Shown one piece after another: positions 37,875 to 45,979 of a stretch of DNA of 64,000 nucleotides. The DNA is taken from contig CAYQBG010000012.1 of NCBI GenBank assembly GCA_964415675.1, positions 1 through 64,000 on the forward strand. Reading direction: 5' to 3'. This DNA comes from UBA5336 sp964415675 (lineage in GTDB: Bacteria; Pseudomonadota; Alphaproteobacteria; Caulobacterales; Hyphomonadaceae). The notes below the pieces were generated by a model. It worked only from the letters and a program-made list of their open reading frames with translations, ran no database searches and was not told the DNA's origin. Position 1 is the stretch's first letter; each line of letters begins with the position of its first letter. Both the position numbers and the translations under genes were made by a program.

Positions 37875-38042
37875 GGAAATGCCCTCCGTTACACTGGGTA
37901 AGGAGGGCAAAGAGGCGCGAATCACAACACACGCATTGTTTCGTTTTGTTGCAGCCGGGCGGGGGAGGATCCCCATACCCTTGTTTGCACTGCGTTTTAC
38001 CCCGTAACAGCCCGACAGCTCCGGACCTGTCATGAACGCAGC

Positions 38043-39470
38043 TTAATGATTGGCCGACCGCCGAAGGAAGGCCGGAATCTCCAGATCGGCATCGTCGAAT
38101 GGCGCTGGCTCGGGATGATCGTCCGGCGAAGAGATCAGCGCCTCATCGCCTGCTTCCGTGCCAGGATCGTCATCATTGTCGCTCAGGCTTCGTCTCCAGC
38201 CAAAGAGATTGGCAAAACCGGCGGGGCCTGAAGCGGCATCCGCGATGCGCGAACGCTCCTCATCGACCGGGGCGGCGCGCTGCCCGAAAACGGCATCGGT
38301 CGTGATTTCATCATCGCCCTCAACCGCCTCGGCATGCGGGGCCGGAAGCGTCCGGCCGGCAAAATCGGGACGCGGATCGGCCACGGTGGCGGACTGGCCA
38401 TCCTCGGGCGCATCCTCGCCGACAGCGAATGTCCCCGCAGAGGTAACCACGACAGGGCGTTCGCCATCGTCATTGACGGGGGCAGGCGCAGGAGAGGCCT
38501 GCTCGGTCACGCCCGCCAGTTCTGCAGCGGTTTTTTCAAGCCCGGCGGCGACAACCGACACACGCAGCTTGCCTTCAAGATCGGGGTCGAAGGTCGAACC
38601 GAGAATGATATTGGCTTCGGGGTCCACCTCGGCGCGGATTTCATTGGCCGCTTCATCGAGCTCGAACAGCGTCATGTCATAACCGCCGGTGATATTGATG
38701 AGCACGCCGCGCGCGCCCTTCATGGTCACATCATCCAGGAGCGGATTGTCAATGGCGGCGCGGGCGGCCTCCAGCGCACGGTTCTCGCCCTCGCCCTCAC
38801 CCATGCCCATCATCGCCGAGCCCATGCCAGTCATGATCGCGCGGACATCGGCAAAGTCGAGATTGATCAGGCCCGGCATGACCATGAGGTCGGTGATTCC
38901 CCGCACACCGGAGTAAAGCACGTCGTCTGCCATACGAAAGGCGTCGGCGAAGGTGGTGCGTTCATTAGCGATACGGAAAAGGTTCTGGTTGGGAACCACG
39001 ATCAGCGTATCGACGTCGCGGCGCATGGCATCGAGCCCGTCCTGAGCATAGCGCATGCGGCGGGTCCCTTCGAACCCGAACGGCTTGGTCACGACACCGA
39101 CAGTAAGGATTCCCTGTTCATGGGCGGCGCGCGCAATCACCGGCGCGGCGCCGGTCCCGGTGCCGCCACCCATGCCGGCTGCGATAAAGACCATATGGGC
39201 GCCATCGAGATAGGATTTGATCTCCGCAAGGCTTTCCTCGGCCGCCGCAGCTCCGACATCGGGCCGCGCGCCGGCACCCAGCCCGCCGGTTGTTTCCGGG
39301 CCGAGCTGGATCCGGTTTTCAGTCTGCGAACGGGTCAGCGCCTGGGCGTCGGTATTGGCGACGATAAACTCGACCCCCTGCAGATTGGCCTCGATCATAT
39401 TGTCGACAGCATTTCCGCCGGCGCCGCCAACGCCGAACACAACAATTCGGGGTTTGAGTTCCTGTGTCAT
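38043..39470 (-). CDS. ftsZ: cell division GTPase FtsZ
   Basis: 475-residue tubulin homologue that forms the cytokinetic Z ring. The GTP-binding signature GGGTGTG (101-107) is intact, as are FGVGGAGGNAVDNM near the N-terminus and the T7-loop region NLDFADVRAIM. A long acidic/Ala/Pro linker (about 315-460) is followed by the conserved C-terminal peptide LEIPAFLRRSAN, which binds FtsA and other division proteins. The long linker is usual for Caulobacter-like bacteria. The 96-base gap to ftsA contains a CtrA-like box and two GANTC sites. AAGG precedes the ATG. Confidence 0.98.
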   Translation of the reverse strand: MTQELKPRIVVFGVGGAGGNAVDNMIEANLQGVEFIVANTDAQALTRSQTENRIQLGPETTGGLGAGARPDVGAAAAEESLAEIKSYLDGAHMVFIAAGMGGGTGTGAAPVIARAAHEQGILTVGVVTKPFGFEGTRRMRYAQDGLDAMRRDVDTLIVVPNQNLFRIANERTTFADAFRMADDVLYSGVRGITDLMVMPGLINLDFADVRAIMTGMGSAMMGMGEGEGENRALEAARAAIDNPLLDDVTMKGARGVLINITGGYDMTLFELDEAANEIRAEVDPEANIILGSTFDPDLEGKLRVSVVAAGLEKTAAELAGVTEQASPAPAPVNDDGERPVVVTSAGTFAVGEDAPEDGQSATVADPRPDFAGRTLPAPHAEAVEGDDEITTDAVFGQRAAPVDEERSRIADAASGPAGFANLFGWRRSLSDNDDDPGTEAGDEALISSPDDHPEPAPFDDADLEIPAFLRRSANH

Positions 39471-39535
39471 GCCTTATCGCCTTCCAAATCTACGCCGGGT
39501 GGGTGCTTGCTGGAGATGAGACTGACCGTTCCGAG

Positions 39536-39566
39536 CTAAAACGCAGTTAAGCGAATCGAGATTCGC
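39536..39566 (-). promoter_or_regulatory. putative CtrA box and paired GANTC sites upstream of ftsZ
   Basis: On the plus strand CTAA-N7-TTAA occupies 39536-39550; read toward ftsZ it is TTAA-N7-TTAG, one base off the CtrA full-box consensus. Immediately beyond it, GAATC (39553-39557) and GATTC (39560-39564) are two CcrM-type GANTC sites in an inverted arrangement. In Caulobacter, ftsZ has its own promoter repressed by CtrA and sensitive to GANTC methylation, so the same cell-cycle logic is likely here. Confidence 0.55.
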
Positions 39567-40868
39567 TCAGAAATTTTCGCGCAGCCAGCGCAAGGTCTTG
39601 TTCACCATGCCGTCGTCTCCAGACCTGGCACCTCCCTTCTGCCCCGGCGCCAATCCTGCCCCGATTGCGCCGGGATGCCCCGTCATCGACAGTGTTAGCA
39701 GACCTGCGGCTGTGGAAAAAGCCGGTGTCGACAGAGTTTCACCGAGATTCTCCCCCATCACGGGCCGTCCAAGACGAACGGGCACGCCCAGTGCGCGACT
39801 TGCCGCTTCACGCACACCCGGCAGTTGACTGGCGCCGCCTGTCAGTACGACCCGTCTCGGCATCACCCTGGCAATCGGACTGGCCGAAAGCTGTTCACGA
39901 ATGATCTCGAACGTCTCATCAATCCGCGGCGCGATAATATCGACCAGTACCTGGCGCGGCTTACGCACGCCATTGAGCCGGCCATCATCTCCAAGGCGCG
40001 GCACCTCGACCCGTTCGGCAAGTCCCGGCGCGTCCGGATCGGCCTGGCCACAGACCGTCTTCAGACGCTCGGCTGCCGCGAATGTCGTGCCGAGCCCCTG
40101 AGCAAGATCAGAAGTCACATGAGTCCCGCCAGCCGGTACGAGGCCAAGCCAGGCCGGCGCGCCGTTCAGCATCACGCAGATCGATGTGGACCCTGCGCCC
40201 ATATCAATACAAATGGCCCCATTGTCGCGCTCATCCTCGATCAGTGCGCCAAGACCGCTTGCAATCGACGACGGAACGATCTGTTCTATCTTCAGATGCG
40301 CCCTCGATACACACTCGATCAGGTTCCGCACCACCGAAGTCGGTGCTGATACCACATTGACAAGAACACCGATCCGCGAACCGATCATGCCCACAGGCTC
40401 GCGCACGCCTTCCTGGTCATCGACACGATAGGCAATGGGCCAGACCCCGAGGACCTCACGCCCCTTCACCTGCATTTTCAACAGGCAGGCGGAATGAACG
40501 CGTCGCACATCACGAACGGACACTTCGCGCCCGCCCGTCATGCAGCCGGCTGACACAAGCCGGCTTGTCACCTTCGCGCCGGTCAGACCGACCCGAACGC
40601 GCGAAATCCGGTTGCCGGCCTCACGTTCGGCATCTTCGACGGCTAGTCGTACGGTGCGTTCCAAAGCCTCGATGTCGGAAATCGCGCCATGTTTGAAACC
40701 ACGGCTTTGCTGGCGACCTGCTCCGGCGAGCACAAAACCCGCAGACTGTCGGCTGTCGCGCCGCGCGATGAGGCAAGCGAGCTTGGATCCGCCGACATCG
40801 AGTGCGGCGAAATGATCGCCATCAGACTGGCTGGCACGATGGCCAACGCGCTGGTCGAAGGTCGACAT
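39567..40868 (-). CDS. ftsA: cell division protein FtsA
   Basis: 433-residue actin-like ATPase that links FtsZ filaments to the membrane. Visible blocks are ALDVGGSKLACLIARR near the N-terminus, the 1C-domain region (VRVGLTGAKVTSRLVSAGC), CIDMGAGSTSICVMLNG for the phosphate-binding loop, GGTHVTSDLAQGLG, and VVLTGGASQLPGVREAASRALG. The C-terminus ends NKTLRWLRENF, an amphipathic membrane-targeting helix. It shares a single base with the ftsQ stop (TGATG), so the two are tightly coupled. ftsZ follows after 96 bases. Confidence 0.97.
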   Translation of the reverse strand: MSTFDQRVGHRASQSDGDHFAALDVGGSKLACLIARRDSRQSAGFVLAGAGRQQSRGFKHGAISDIEALERTVRLAVEDAEREAGNRISRVRVGLTGAKVTSRLVSAGCMTGGREVSVRDVRRVHSACLLKMQVKGREVLGVWPIAYRVDDQEGVREPVGMIGSRIGVLVNVVSAPTSVVRNLIECVSRAHLKIEQIVPSSIASGLGALIEDERDNGAICIDMGAGSTSICVMLNGAPAWLGLVPAGGTHVTSDLAQGLGTTFAAAERLKTVCGQADPDAPGLAERVEVPRLGDDGRLNGVRKPRQVLVDIIAPRIDETFEIIREQLSASPIARVMPRRVVLTGGASQLPGVREAASRALGVPVRLGRPVMGENLGETLSTPAFSTAAGLLTLSMTGHPGAIGAGLAPGQKGGARSGDDGMVNKTLRWLRENF

Positions 40869-41695
40869 CAGGCTGCGCCCTCCCCGCCTGACGTTTCATG
40901 GGGCCGAAACACAAGCTGGCCAGGCATTCTGAGATCGATGCCGGCGATGGCACGATCGAGAAGGCCATGCTGTCCGTCCATCATGGCCAGTTCACCAAGC
41001 GCGCGCCCCAGCTGGCCATCCTCGGGCAGTTCGGTGCGGATGCCACCCTCGAAGTGCAGGCGCCAGCGCCGCTGGCTGACCCGTTCGGCCGCCACCAGTC
41101 GCTCGCCAAGACCGGGCCGCGCGCGCAGATGAGAAAACAGGTCCGGCGCAGCCTGGGGCGCACCCGCACCATGCAGCGCCGGAAGGCCGGCAAAGTCCGA
41201 GGGCGAGACGCCCGGCATTTCGCGGCCAAGCTCATCAATCACGCGCCAGGTTCCGCCTTGTTCCCACAGCGCAAGCGGATCGGCCGGATCCGCCATGATC
41301 ACGACCTGGTCGGGCCAGAGCCTGTGGACCCTCACATTGACAACCTTGCGCGTGGCTTCGATCCGGTCGCGGATACGATAGGGGTCGGCGCGAAACGTAT
41401 TCTCGCCCGGCTCGATCATGGCCGCTGCGCGGATTTCGCCCGCGAGCTCCGGCTTGTTCTCAAGACCGATCACGGCGACATCGGTGACCGCCAGCCCGAA
41501 TGTGCGCGCGGTGGCGTCGGTAAAATTGGCCAGGCGCGATTCCATTCGCGACAGCGAGCCGCCCATCCAGGCCGCCGCAGTGACAATCAGCGCGATCACC
41601 ATGACAAGGCCAAGAATGACGGAGGTGACTCGCACCTCCTCCTTCTGTCGGACAGCGACGGCGCCTTCATCATGTCTCACATTCACCGGTCGCAT
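40868..41695 (-). CDS. ftsQ: cell division protein FtsQ
   Basis: 275 residues. A short cytoplasmic tail, one membrane segment (about 24-44, TSVILGLVMVIALIVTAAAW) and a periplasmic POTRA domain (VTDVAVIGLENKPELAGEIRAAA... in parts) followed by the beta-domain match FtsQ/DivIB. It acts in the divisome as a bridge between cytoplasmic and periplasmic division proteins. The region ending GEGAA is the C-terminus. It overlaps ddl by 13 bases and ftsA by one, so the three are coupled in one transcript. Confidence 0.94.
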   Translation of the reverse strand: MRPVNVRHDEGAVAVRQKEEVRVTSVILGLVMVIALIVTAAAWMGGSLSRMESRLANFTDATARTFGLAVTDVAVIGLENKPELAGEIRAAAMIEPGENTFRADPYRIRDRIEATRKVVNVRVHRLWPDQVVIMADPADPLALWEQGGTWRVIDELGREMPGVSPSDFAGLPALHGAGAPQAAPDLFSHLRARPGLGERLVAAERVSQRRWRLHFEGGIRTELPEDGQLGRALGELAMMDGQHGLLDRAIAGIDLRMPGQLVFRPHETSGGEGAA

Positions 41696-42591
41696 GAGGC
41701 ATCCTCGATCATCCAGGCGACCAGCTCCTCGAAACTGATGCCAACAAAGGCCGCCTGTTCGGGCACGAGCGAGGTCGGCGTCATTCCAGGCTGTGTGTTG
41801 GTTTCCAGGATCACGAGCCGGTCCTCATCCTCATCGTATCGAAAGTCTGACCGCGACACGCCCCGGCAGCCCAGCGCATGGTGAGCCTTCAGGCTCGCGG
41901 TCATGGCCGCATCACTCACATGCCGGGGCAGGTCGGCCGGCAGCGTGTGACGCGATCCGCCTGATGCGTATTTTGCATCAAAGTCGTAAAACTCCCTTAA
42001 TGTCGTGATCTCCGTGACGGCGAGGGCGCGCTCGCCCATGATCCCGACAGACAGCTCGCGTCCCGGGATGAATTTCTCCGCCATCAGGCGGTCGCCATAA
42101 GCCCAGTCATCGGCGAGCAATTCCTGCGGCGGACCATTGGCACGATCGCGCACGATCACCACACCGAAACTCGATCCCTCGGCCACAGGCTTGATCACAT
42201 AGGGCGGCTCCAGCAGGTGGCGAGCGGCCGCCTCAGCCCTTGTGCAGGCCACATCCTCGGCAATATCGATCCCATTCTGCGCATAGACCGCTTTGGATTT
42301 GCGTTTGTCCATCGCCACCGCGGAAGCCAGCACGCCGGAATGGCTGTAAGCCAGACCCATCACCTCCAGCAGGCCCTGGACGCAGCCATCCTCGCCCCAG
42401 GGGCCATGCAGGCCATTGAGCACCGCATCAGGCGCGGCGGCCTCCAGCTGGCGTGCGAGGTCCCGGCTGGCATCGATCTCGGTGACATCATAGCCGGCGG
42501 CCCGTGCCGCGCGCGCCATCTGCGTACCCGAACTGATCGAAATCTCGCGCTCAGACGACCAGCCGCCATAGATCACAGCCACACGTTTCAT
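41683..42591 (-). CDS. ddl: D-alanine--D-alanine ligase
   Basis: 302-residue ATP-grasp enzyme making D-Ala-D-Ala for peptidoglycan precursors. The opening KRVAVIYGGWSSEREISI, the HGPWGEDGCVQGLLE block, KPVAEGSSFGVVIV and the C-terminal ETNTQPGMTPTSLVPEQA (metal and substrate ligands) are all present. The ATG at 42591 has GAGGAG about nine bases upstream; the GTG at 42600 is the alternative. murB would usually be upstream in related genomes; here a 160-base gap and then atpC take that place. It overlaps ftsQ by 13 bases. Confidence 0.97.
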   Translation of the reverse strand: MKRVAVIYGGWSSEREISISSGTQMARAARAAGYDVTEIDASRDLARQLEAAAPDAVLNGLHGPWGEDGCVQGLLEVMGLAYSHSGVLASAVAMDKRKSKAVYAQNGIDIAEDVACTRAEAAARHLLEPPYVIKPVAEGSSFGVVIVRDRANGPPQELLADDWAYGDRLMAEKFIPGRELSVGIMGERALAVTEITTLREFYDFDAKYASGGSRHTLPADLPRHVSDAAMTASLKAHHALGCRGVSRSDFRYDEDEDRLVILETNTQPGMTPTSLVPEQAAFVGISFEELVAWMIEDASCDR

Positions 42592-42751
42592 CGCGGCCAC
42601 TCCTCTTCATGCTGACGTCACCTCACATGACAACCCTTCATGGGAAGTGAAAGCGGCGCGGGTATGGCAGCATGATTCTTCGGGAAGTGGCGACGGCCTC
42701 ATCCGGGCCGCGTTGCGGACAGACAGCGAACCGCAGACGCAGACGCGGCAA
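42592..42751. other. gap between atpC and ddl
   Basis: 160 bases with no gene. They separate the end of the ATP synthase operon from the start of the division cluster on the same strand. A ddl promoter may lie here. One GATTC site is present at 42674-42678. No clear hairpin terminator with a T run was seen. Confidence 0.4.
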
Positions 42752-43153
42752 TCAGATCGCGTTGCGCAGGTCTTCCAGATAGGCGATGTGCTCGGCGAGC
42801 CGGACATGGCCGGGATCGTCATCGCTGCGCGATTTCAGATCCAGCCGCGTCTGTTCGATATCCTTGTCTATCTCGGCGGCTTCGACCGTCGAAAGGTCCA
42901 CCGCTTCCTCCGCAAGGATGGTCAGGCCCGCAGGTGTGACATCGGCAAACCCGCCACGCACGAAGACGCGCATATCATCCTTGCCGGCGGCGAGAACACG
43001 CACGACGCCATTCTTCAGCGTCGTCATGAAGGGCGCATGGTTCGGCAATACGCCAAACTCGCCCTCCGCACCGGGCGCGATGACATGATCGACCTCGCCG
43101 GAGAACAGTTCACTGGCGGGCGAGACGAGGGAGAAGGAAAGTGTGTCGGCCAT
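42752..43153 (-). CDS. atpC: F1 ATP synthase subunit epsilon
   Basis: 133 residues. The N-terminal beta-sandwich carries LSFSLVSPASELFSGEVDHVIAPGAEGEFGVLPNHAP, in parts, the hallmark of the epsilon subunit. The C-terminal helical hairpin is short (RLAEHIAYLEDLRNAI). It is part of the central stalk and helps couple rotation to catalysis. AAGGA directly precedes the ATG. It follows atpD by six bases. Confidence 0.96.
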   Translation of the reverse strand: MADTLSFSLVSPASELFSGEVDHVIAPGAEGEFGVLPNHAPFMTTLKNGVVRVLAAGKDDMRVFVRGGFADVTPAGLTILAEEAVDLSTVEAAEIDKDIEQTRLDLKSRSDDDPGHVRLAEHIAYLEDLRNAI

Positions 43154-43159
43154 ATTTCC

Positions 43160-45028
43160 TTACGCGTCTTCCAGCATTTTCTCGGCCTTTTTCACGGCCT
43201 CGTCCATGGAGCCAACCATATAGAAGGCCTGTTCGGGCAAATGGTCATATTCGCCGGCGATGAGATCCTTGAAGCCCTTGATCGTGTCTTCGAGCTTGAC
43301 CTGCACGCCAGGCGAGCCGGTGAACACTTCGGCCACGTCGAAGGGCTGAGACAGGAAGCGCTCGACCTTGCGGGCGCGCGCGACGACCATCTTGTCTTCT
43401 TCCGACAGCTCATCCATGCCGAGAATCGCGATGATATCCTGAAGCTCCTTGTAGCGCTGCAGGATTTCCTGGACGCCGCGTGCCGTTTCATAATGCTCGG
43501 TCCCGATGACCAGCGGATCGAGAATACGCGAGGATGAATCGAGCGGGTCGATAGCGGGATAGATGCCTTTTTCCGCAATGGCGCGGTTGAGAACCGTGGT
43601 CGCGTCAAGGTGAGCAAAGGAGGTGGCCGGGGCCGGGTCGGTCAAATCGTCGGCCGGCACATAGATGGCCTGGACCGAGGTGATCGAGCCCTTGTTTGTC
43701 GAGGTGATCCGCTCCTGAAGTTCGCCCATATCGGTCGCCAGTGTCGGCTGGTAGCCCACAGCCGAAGGGATGCGGCCAAGAAGCGCCGACACTTCCGAGC
43801 CCGCCTGGGTGAAGCGGAAGATATTATCGACGAAGAAGAGCACATCCTTGCCTTCCACATCGCGGAAATATTCCGCCTGTGTCAGCCCGGTCAGCGCCAC
43901 ACGCGCACGCGCGCCCGGCGGCTCGTTCATCTGGCCATAGACGAGGGTCGCGCGGCTTTCGCCATCAAGATTGATCACCTTGGCGTCCTGCATCTCGTGA
44001 TAGAGGTCATTGCCCTCTCGCGTGCGCTCGCCGACACCGGCGAACACGGAATAGCCGCCGAACAGCTTGGCGATATTGTTGATCAGTTCCTGGATCAGCA
44101 CGGTCTTGCCGACACCGGCGCCGCCGAACAGGCCGATCTTGCCGCCCTTCGTGTATGGGCAGAGAAGGTCGATGACCTTGATGCCGGTGACGAGGACTTC
44201 CGCTTCGGTCGACTGATCGACGAATTCGGGCGCGGGCTGGTGGATCGCCCGTTCGGCATCGGCATTCACCGGGCCGCGCTCATCAATTGGCTCGCCAATC
44301 ACATTCATGATCCGTCCCAGCGTCGCCGGGCCGACAGGAACGGTGATGGCCCGGCCGGTGTCAGACACGCCCTGGCCGCGGACCAGCCCTTCGGTCGAAT
44401 CCATGGCGATGGTCCGCACGGTATTCTCACCGAGATGCTGGGCGACCTCCAGGACGAGGCGGTTGCCATGGTTATCGGTCTCAAGCGCGTTGAGAATATT
44501 CGGCAGTTGTCCGTCGAACTCGACATCGACAACGGCGCCGATGACCTGGGAAATCTTTCCCTTGACGTTGGCCGGGTTGCTCATGCGGGGCGTCTCCTTT
44601 GGAGCGGTCGTCTGTTTCACTGGGCTGGTGGGGGCCGCGCTCGCGGCAGAAGAGGTGGTACCGGCGGACGCGCTGGCCGCGCCGGTCTTGGCCGGCGCAG
44701 CTTCTGCGTGCGCGTCTCGGGCAGGTGTCACCGTGCTGGCAGCCGCTGCGGTGGCGGATGTGGCACCGGCTTTCACCGGTTCGGCTTCGGCAAGGGCGTC
44801 CTTACCGGCCGTGTCCGGCTTGCACACACCGCAGGGGCGCACATCCTTGTAAGGCAGGGAATTCGCTTTCTCCCGGGCGGCTTCGAAGCTTGAAAACGGC
44901 CCGTGCCATTCATCATCATCATTGTTGGTGTCGCCGCCAAGCCCGGCGCCGTCATTGCAATAGCGGCAACTCGCCAGATGGATGCGGGCGCGTTTGGCAA
45001 TGCGGTTCTCATAAACCCAGTAATTCAT
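43160..45028 (-). CDS. atpD: F1 ATP synthase subunit beta with an unusual N-terminal extension
   Basis: 622 residues as one frame. Residues 149-622 are a complete AtpD: the conventional start MSNPANVKGKISQVIGAVVD, Walker A GGAGVGKT (302-309), DNIFRFTQAG and the catalytic-nucleotide region around YVPADDLTDPAPATSF. Residues 1-70 form an extra domain with YWVYENRIAKRARIHLASCRYC and a second CGVC pair, spaced like a small zinc-binding domain. Residues 71-148 are an Ala/Thr/Pro/Ser linker. The frame starts 20 bases after the atpG stop. The ordinary AtpD start (ATG at 44584) has its own AAAGGAG nine bases upstream, so two proteins may be made. Confidence 0.93.
   Translation of the reverse strand: MNYWVYENRIAKRARIHLASCRYCNDGAGLGGDTNNDDDEWHGPFSSFEAAREKANSLPYKDVRPCGVCKPDTAGKDALAEAEPVKAGATSATAAAASTVTPARDAHAEAAPAKTGAASASAGTTSSAASAAPTSPVKQTTAPKETPRMSNPANVKGKISQVIGAVVDVEFDGQLPNILNALETDNHGNRLVLEVAQHLGENTVRTIAMDSTEGLVRGQGVSDTGRAITVPVGPATLGRIMNVIGEPIDERGPVNADAERAIHQPAPEFVDQSTEAEVLVTGIKVIDLLCPYTKGGKIGLFGGAGVGKTVLIQELINNIAKLFGGYSVFAGVGERTREGNDLYHEMQDAKVINLDGESRATLVYGQMNEPPGARARVALTGLTQAEYFRDVEGKDVLFFVDNIFRFTQAGSEVSALLGRIPSAVGYQPTLATDMGELQERITSTNKGSITSVQAIYVPADDLTDPAPATSFAHLDATTVLNRAIAEKGIYPAIDPLDSSSRILDPLVIGTEHYETARGVQEILQRYKELQDIIAILGMDELSEEDKMVVARARKVERFLSQPFDVAEVFTGSPGVQVKLEDTIKGFKDLIAGEYDHLPEQAFYMVGSMDEAVKKAEKMLEDA
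44594..44600 (-). promoter_or_regulatory. strong internal ribosome binding site before the ordinary AtpD start
   Basis: AAAGGAG lies nine bases before the ATG at 44584, inside the longer frame that starts at 45028. It is a better Shine-Dalgarno sequence than the one before 45028 (GGGAG). It supports translation of a normal-length 474-residue beta subunit. Confidence 0.65.
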
Positions 45029-45048
45029 GGCAGGTCGCTCCCGGTCCC

Positions 45049-45936
45049 CTACAGCGCTTCTGCGCCGGAAATGATCTCGATCAGTTCCTTGGTGATCTGC
45101 GCCTGGCGGGCGCGGTTATATTGCAGCGAAAGATCGTCGATCAGCTCACCGGCATTGCGCGTGGCATTGTCCATGGCGGTCATTGAGGCGGCCTGCTCGC
45201 CGGCCGCGCTTTCCAGCATGGCCGAGAGGAGCTGGGTGTTGAGATAGCGCGGCAGGAGCGTTTCGAGAATCTCTTCCTCGGAAGGCTCATATTCATAGAT
45301 CGCGCCCTTCAGGTCGATCACTTCGGCATCTTCCGGGGGCTTTGCCGGGATCAGCTGGCGGGTCACCGGCACCTGGCTGAGGACATTTTTGAATTCGGAA
45401 AAGACCAGCGTGGCGATATCGAATTCGCCATCCTCGAAACGCTGGGCCAATTCGCGGCCCAGCCCAAGCGCGACCTCGGTGAAATCATTGCCCTTTATCT
45501 CGGACAGATCGACATGATCAACGAACATGTCGCCATATTCCCTGCCCAGCTGTTCGCGGCCCTTTTTGCCGATGGTGATGATCTTCACCGTCTTGCCGGC
45601 GGCGCGCAACTCGCCGATTTCCTGCTTGGCGCGCTTGACCGTATTGGCATTGAAGCCGCCACACAGGCCGCGCTCGGCAGTCATCACCAGGAGGAGATGG
45701 ATGTCCTCCTTGCCGGTGCCGGCGAGGAGTTTGGGCCCGTTCTCGCCGCCCGACGCCGCAGCCGCCGTCAGGTTCGCAATCACCGCTGCCAGACGCGCGG
45801 CATAGGGCCGCGAGGCCTCGGCCGCCTCCTGCGCACGGCGCAGCTTGGCCGCGGCGACCATCTGCTTGGCCTTGGTGATCTTCTGCGTGGATTTCACGCT
45901 GGAGATCCGGCCCTTGAGTTCCTTGAGACTGGCCAT
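45049..45936 (-). CDS. atpG: F1 ATP synthase subunit gamma
   Basis: 295 residues forming the rotating central stalk. The N-terminal helix ASLKELKGRISSVKSTQKITKAMQ-like motif (here KITKAKQMVAAAKLRRAQ) and the C-terminal helix MTAMDNATRNAGELIDDLSLQYNRARQAQITKELIEI, in parts, are diagnostic. The central Rossmann-like domain includes TAERGLCGGFNANTVK. GAGGACA lies before the ATG. It is between atpA (44-base gap) and atpD (20-base gap) as in the standard alphaproteobacterial order. Confidence 0.97.
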   Translation of the reverse strand: MASLKELKGRISSVKSTQKITKAKQMVAAAKLRRAQEAAEASRPYAARLAAVIANLTAAAASGGENGPKLLAGTGKEDIHLLLVMTAERGLCGGFNANTVKRAKQEIGELRAAGKTVKIITIGKKGREQLGREYGDMFVDHVDLSEIKGNDFTEVALGLGRELAQRFEDGEFDIATLVFSEFKNVLSQVPVTRQLIPAKPPEDAEVIDLKGAIYEYEPSEEEILETLLPRYLNTQLLSAMLESAAGEQAASMTAMDNATRNAGELIDDLSLQYNRARQAQITKELIEIISGAEAL

Positions 45937-45979
45937 TTTTACGGTCTGTCCTCTGGGTCAGAGACTTAAATGCGCGAGA

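Noticed and set aside
37875..38033. Upstream start for lpxC at 38033
   Set aside because: The added residues are unlike LpxC, and the TTG at 37874 has a well-placed GGAGG.
38334..39539. Plus-strand open frame of about 400 codons opposite ftsZ
   Set aside because: It is the shadow of high-GC ftsZ codons; FtsZ on the minus strand is certain.
43610..44893. Plus-strand open frame of about 430 codons opposite atpD
   Set aside because: Low-complexity His/Arg/Gly-rich shadow of atpD; no family match.
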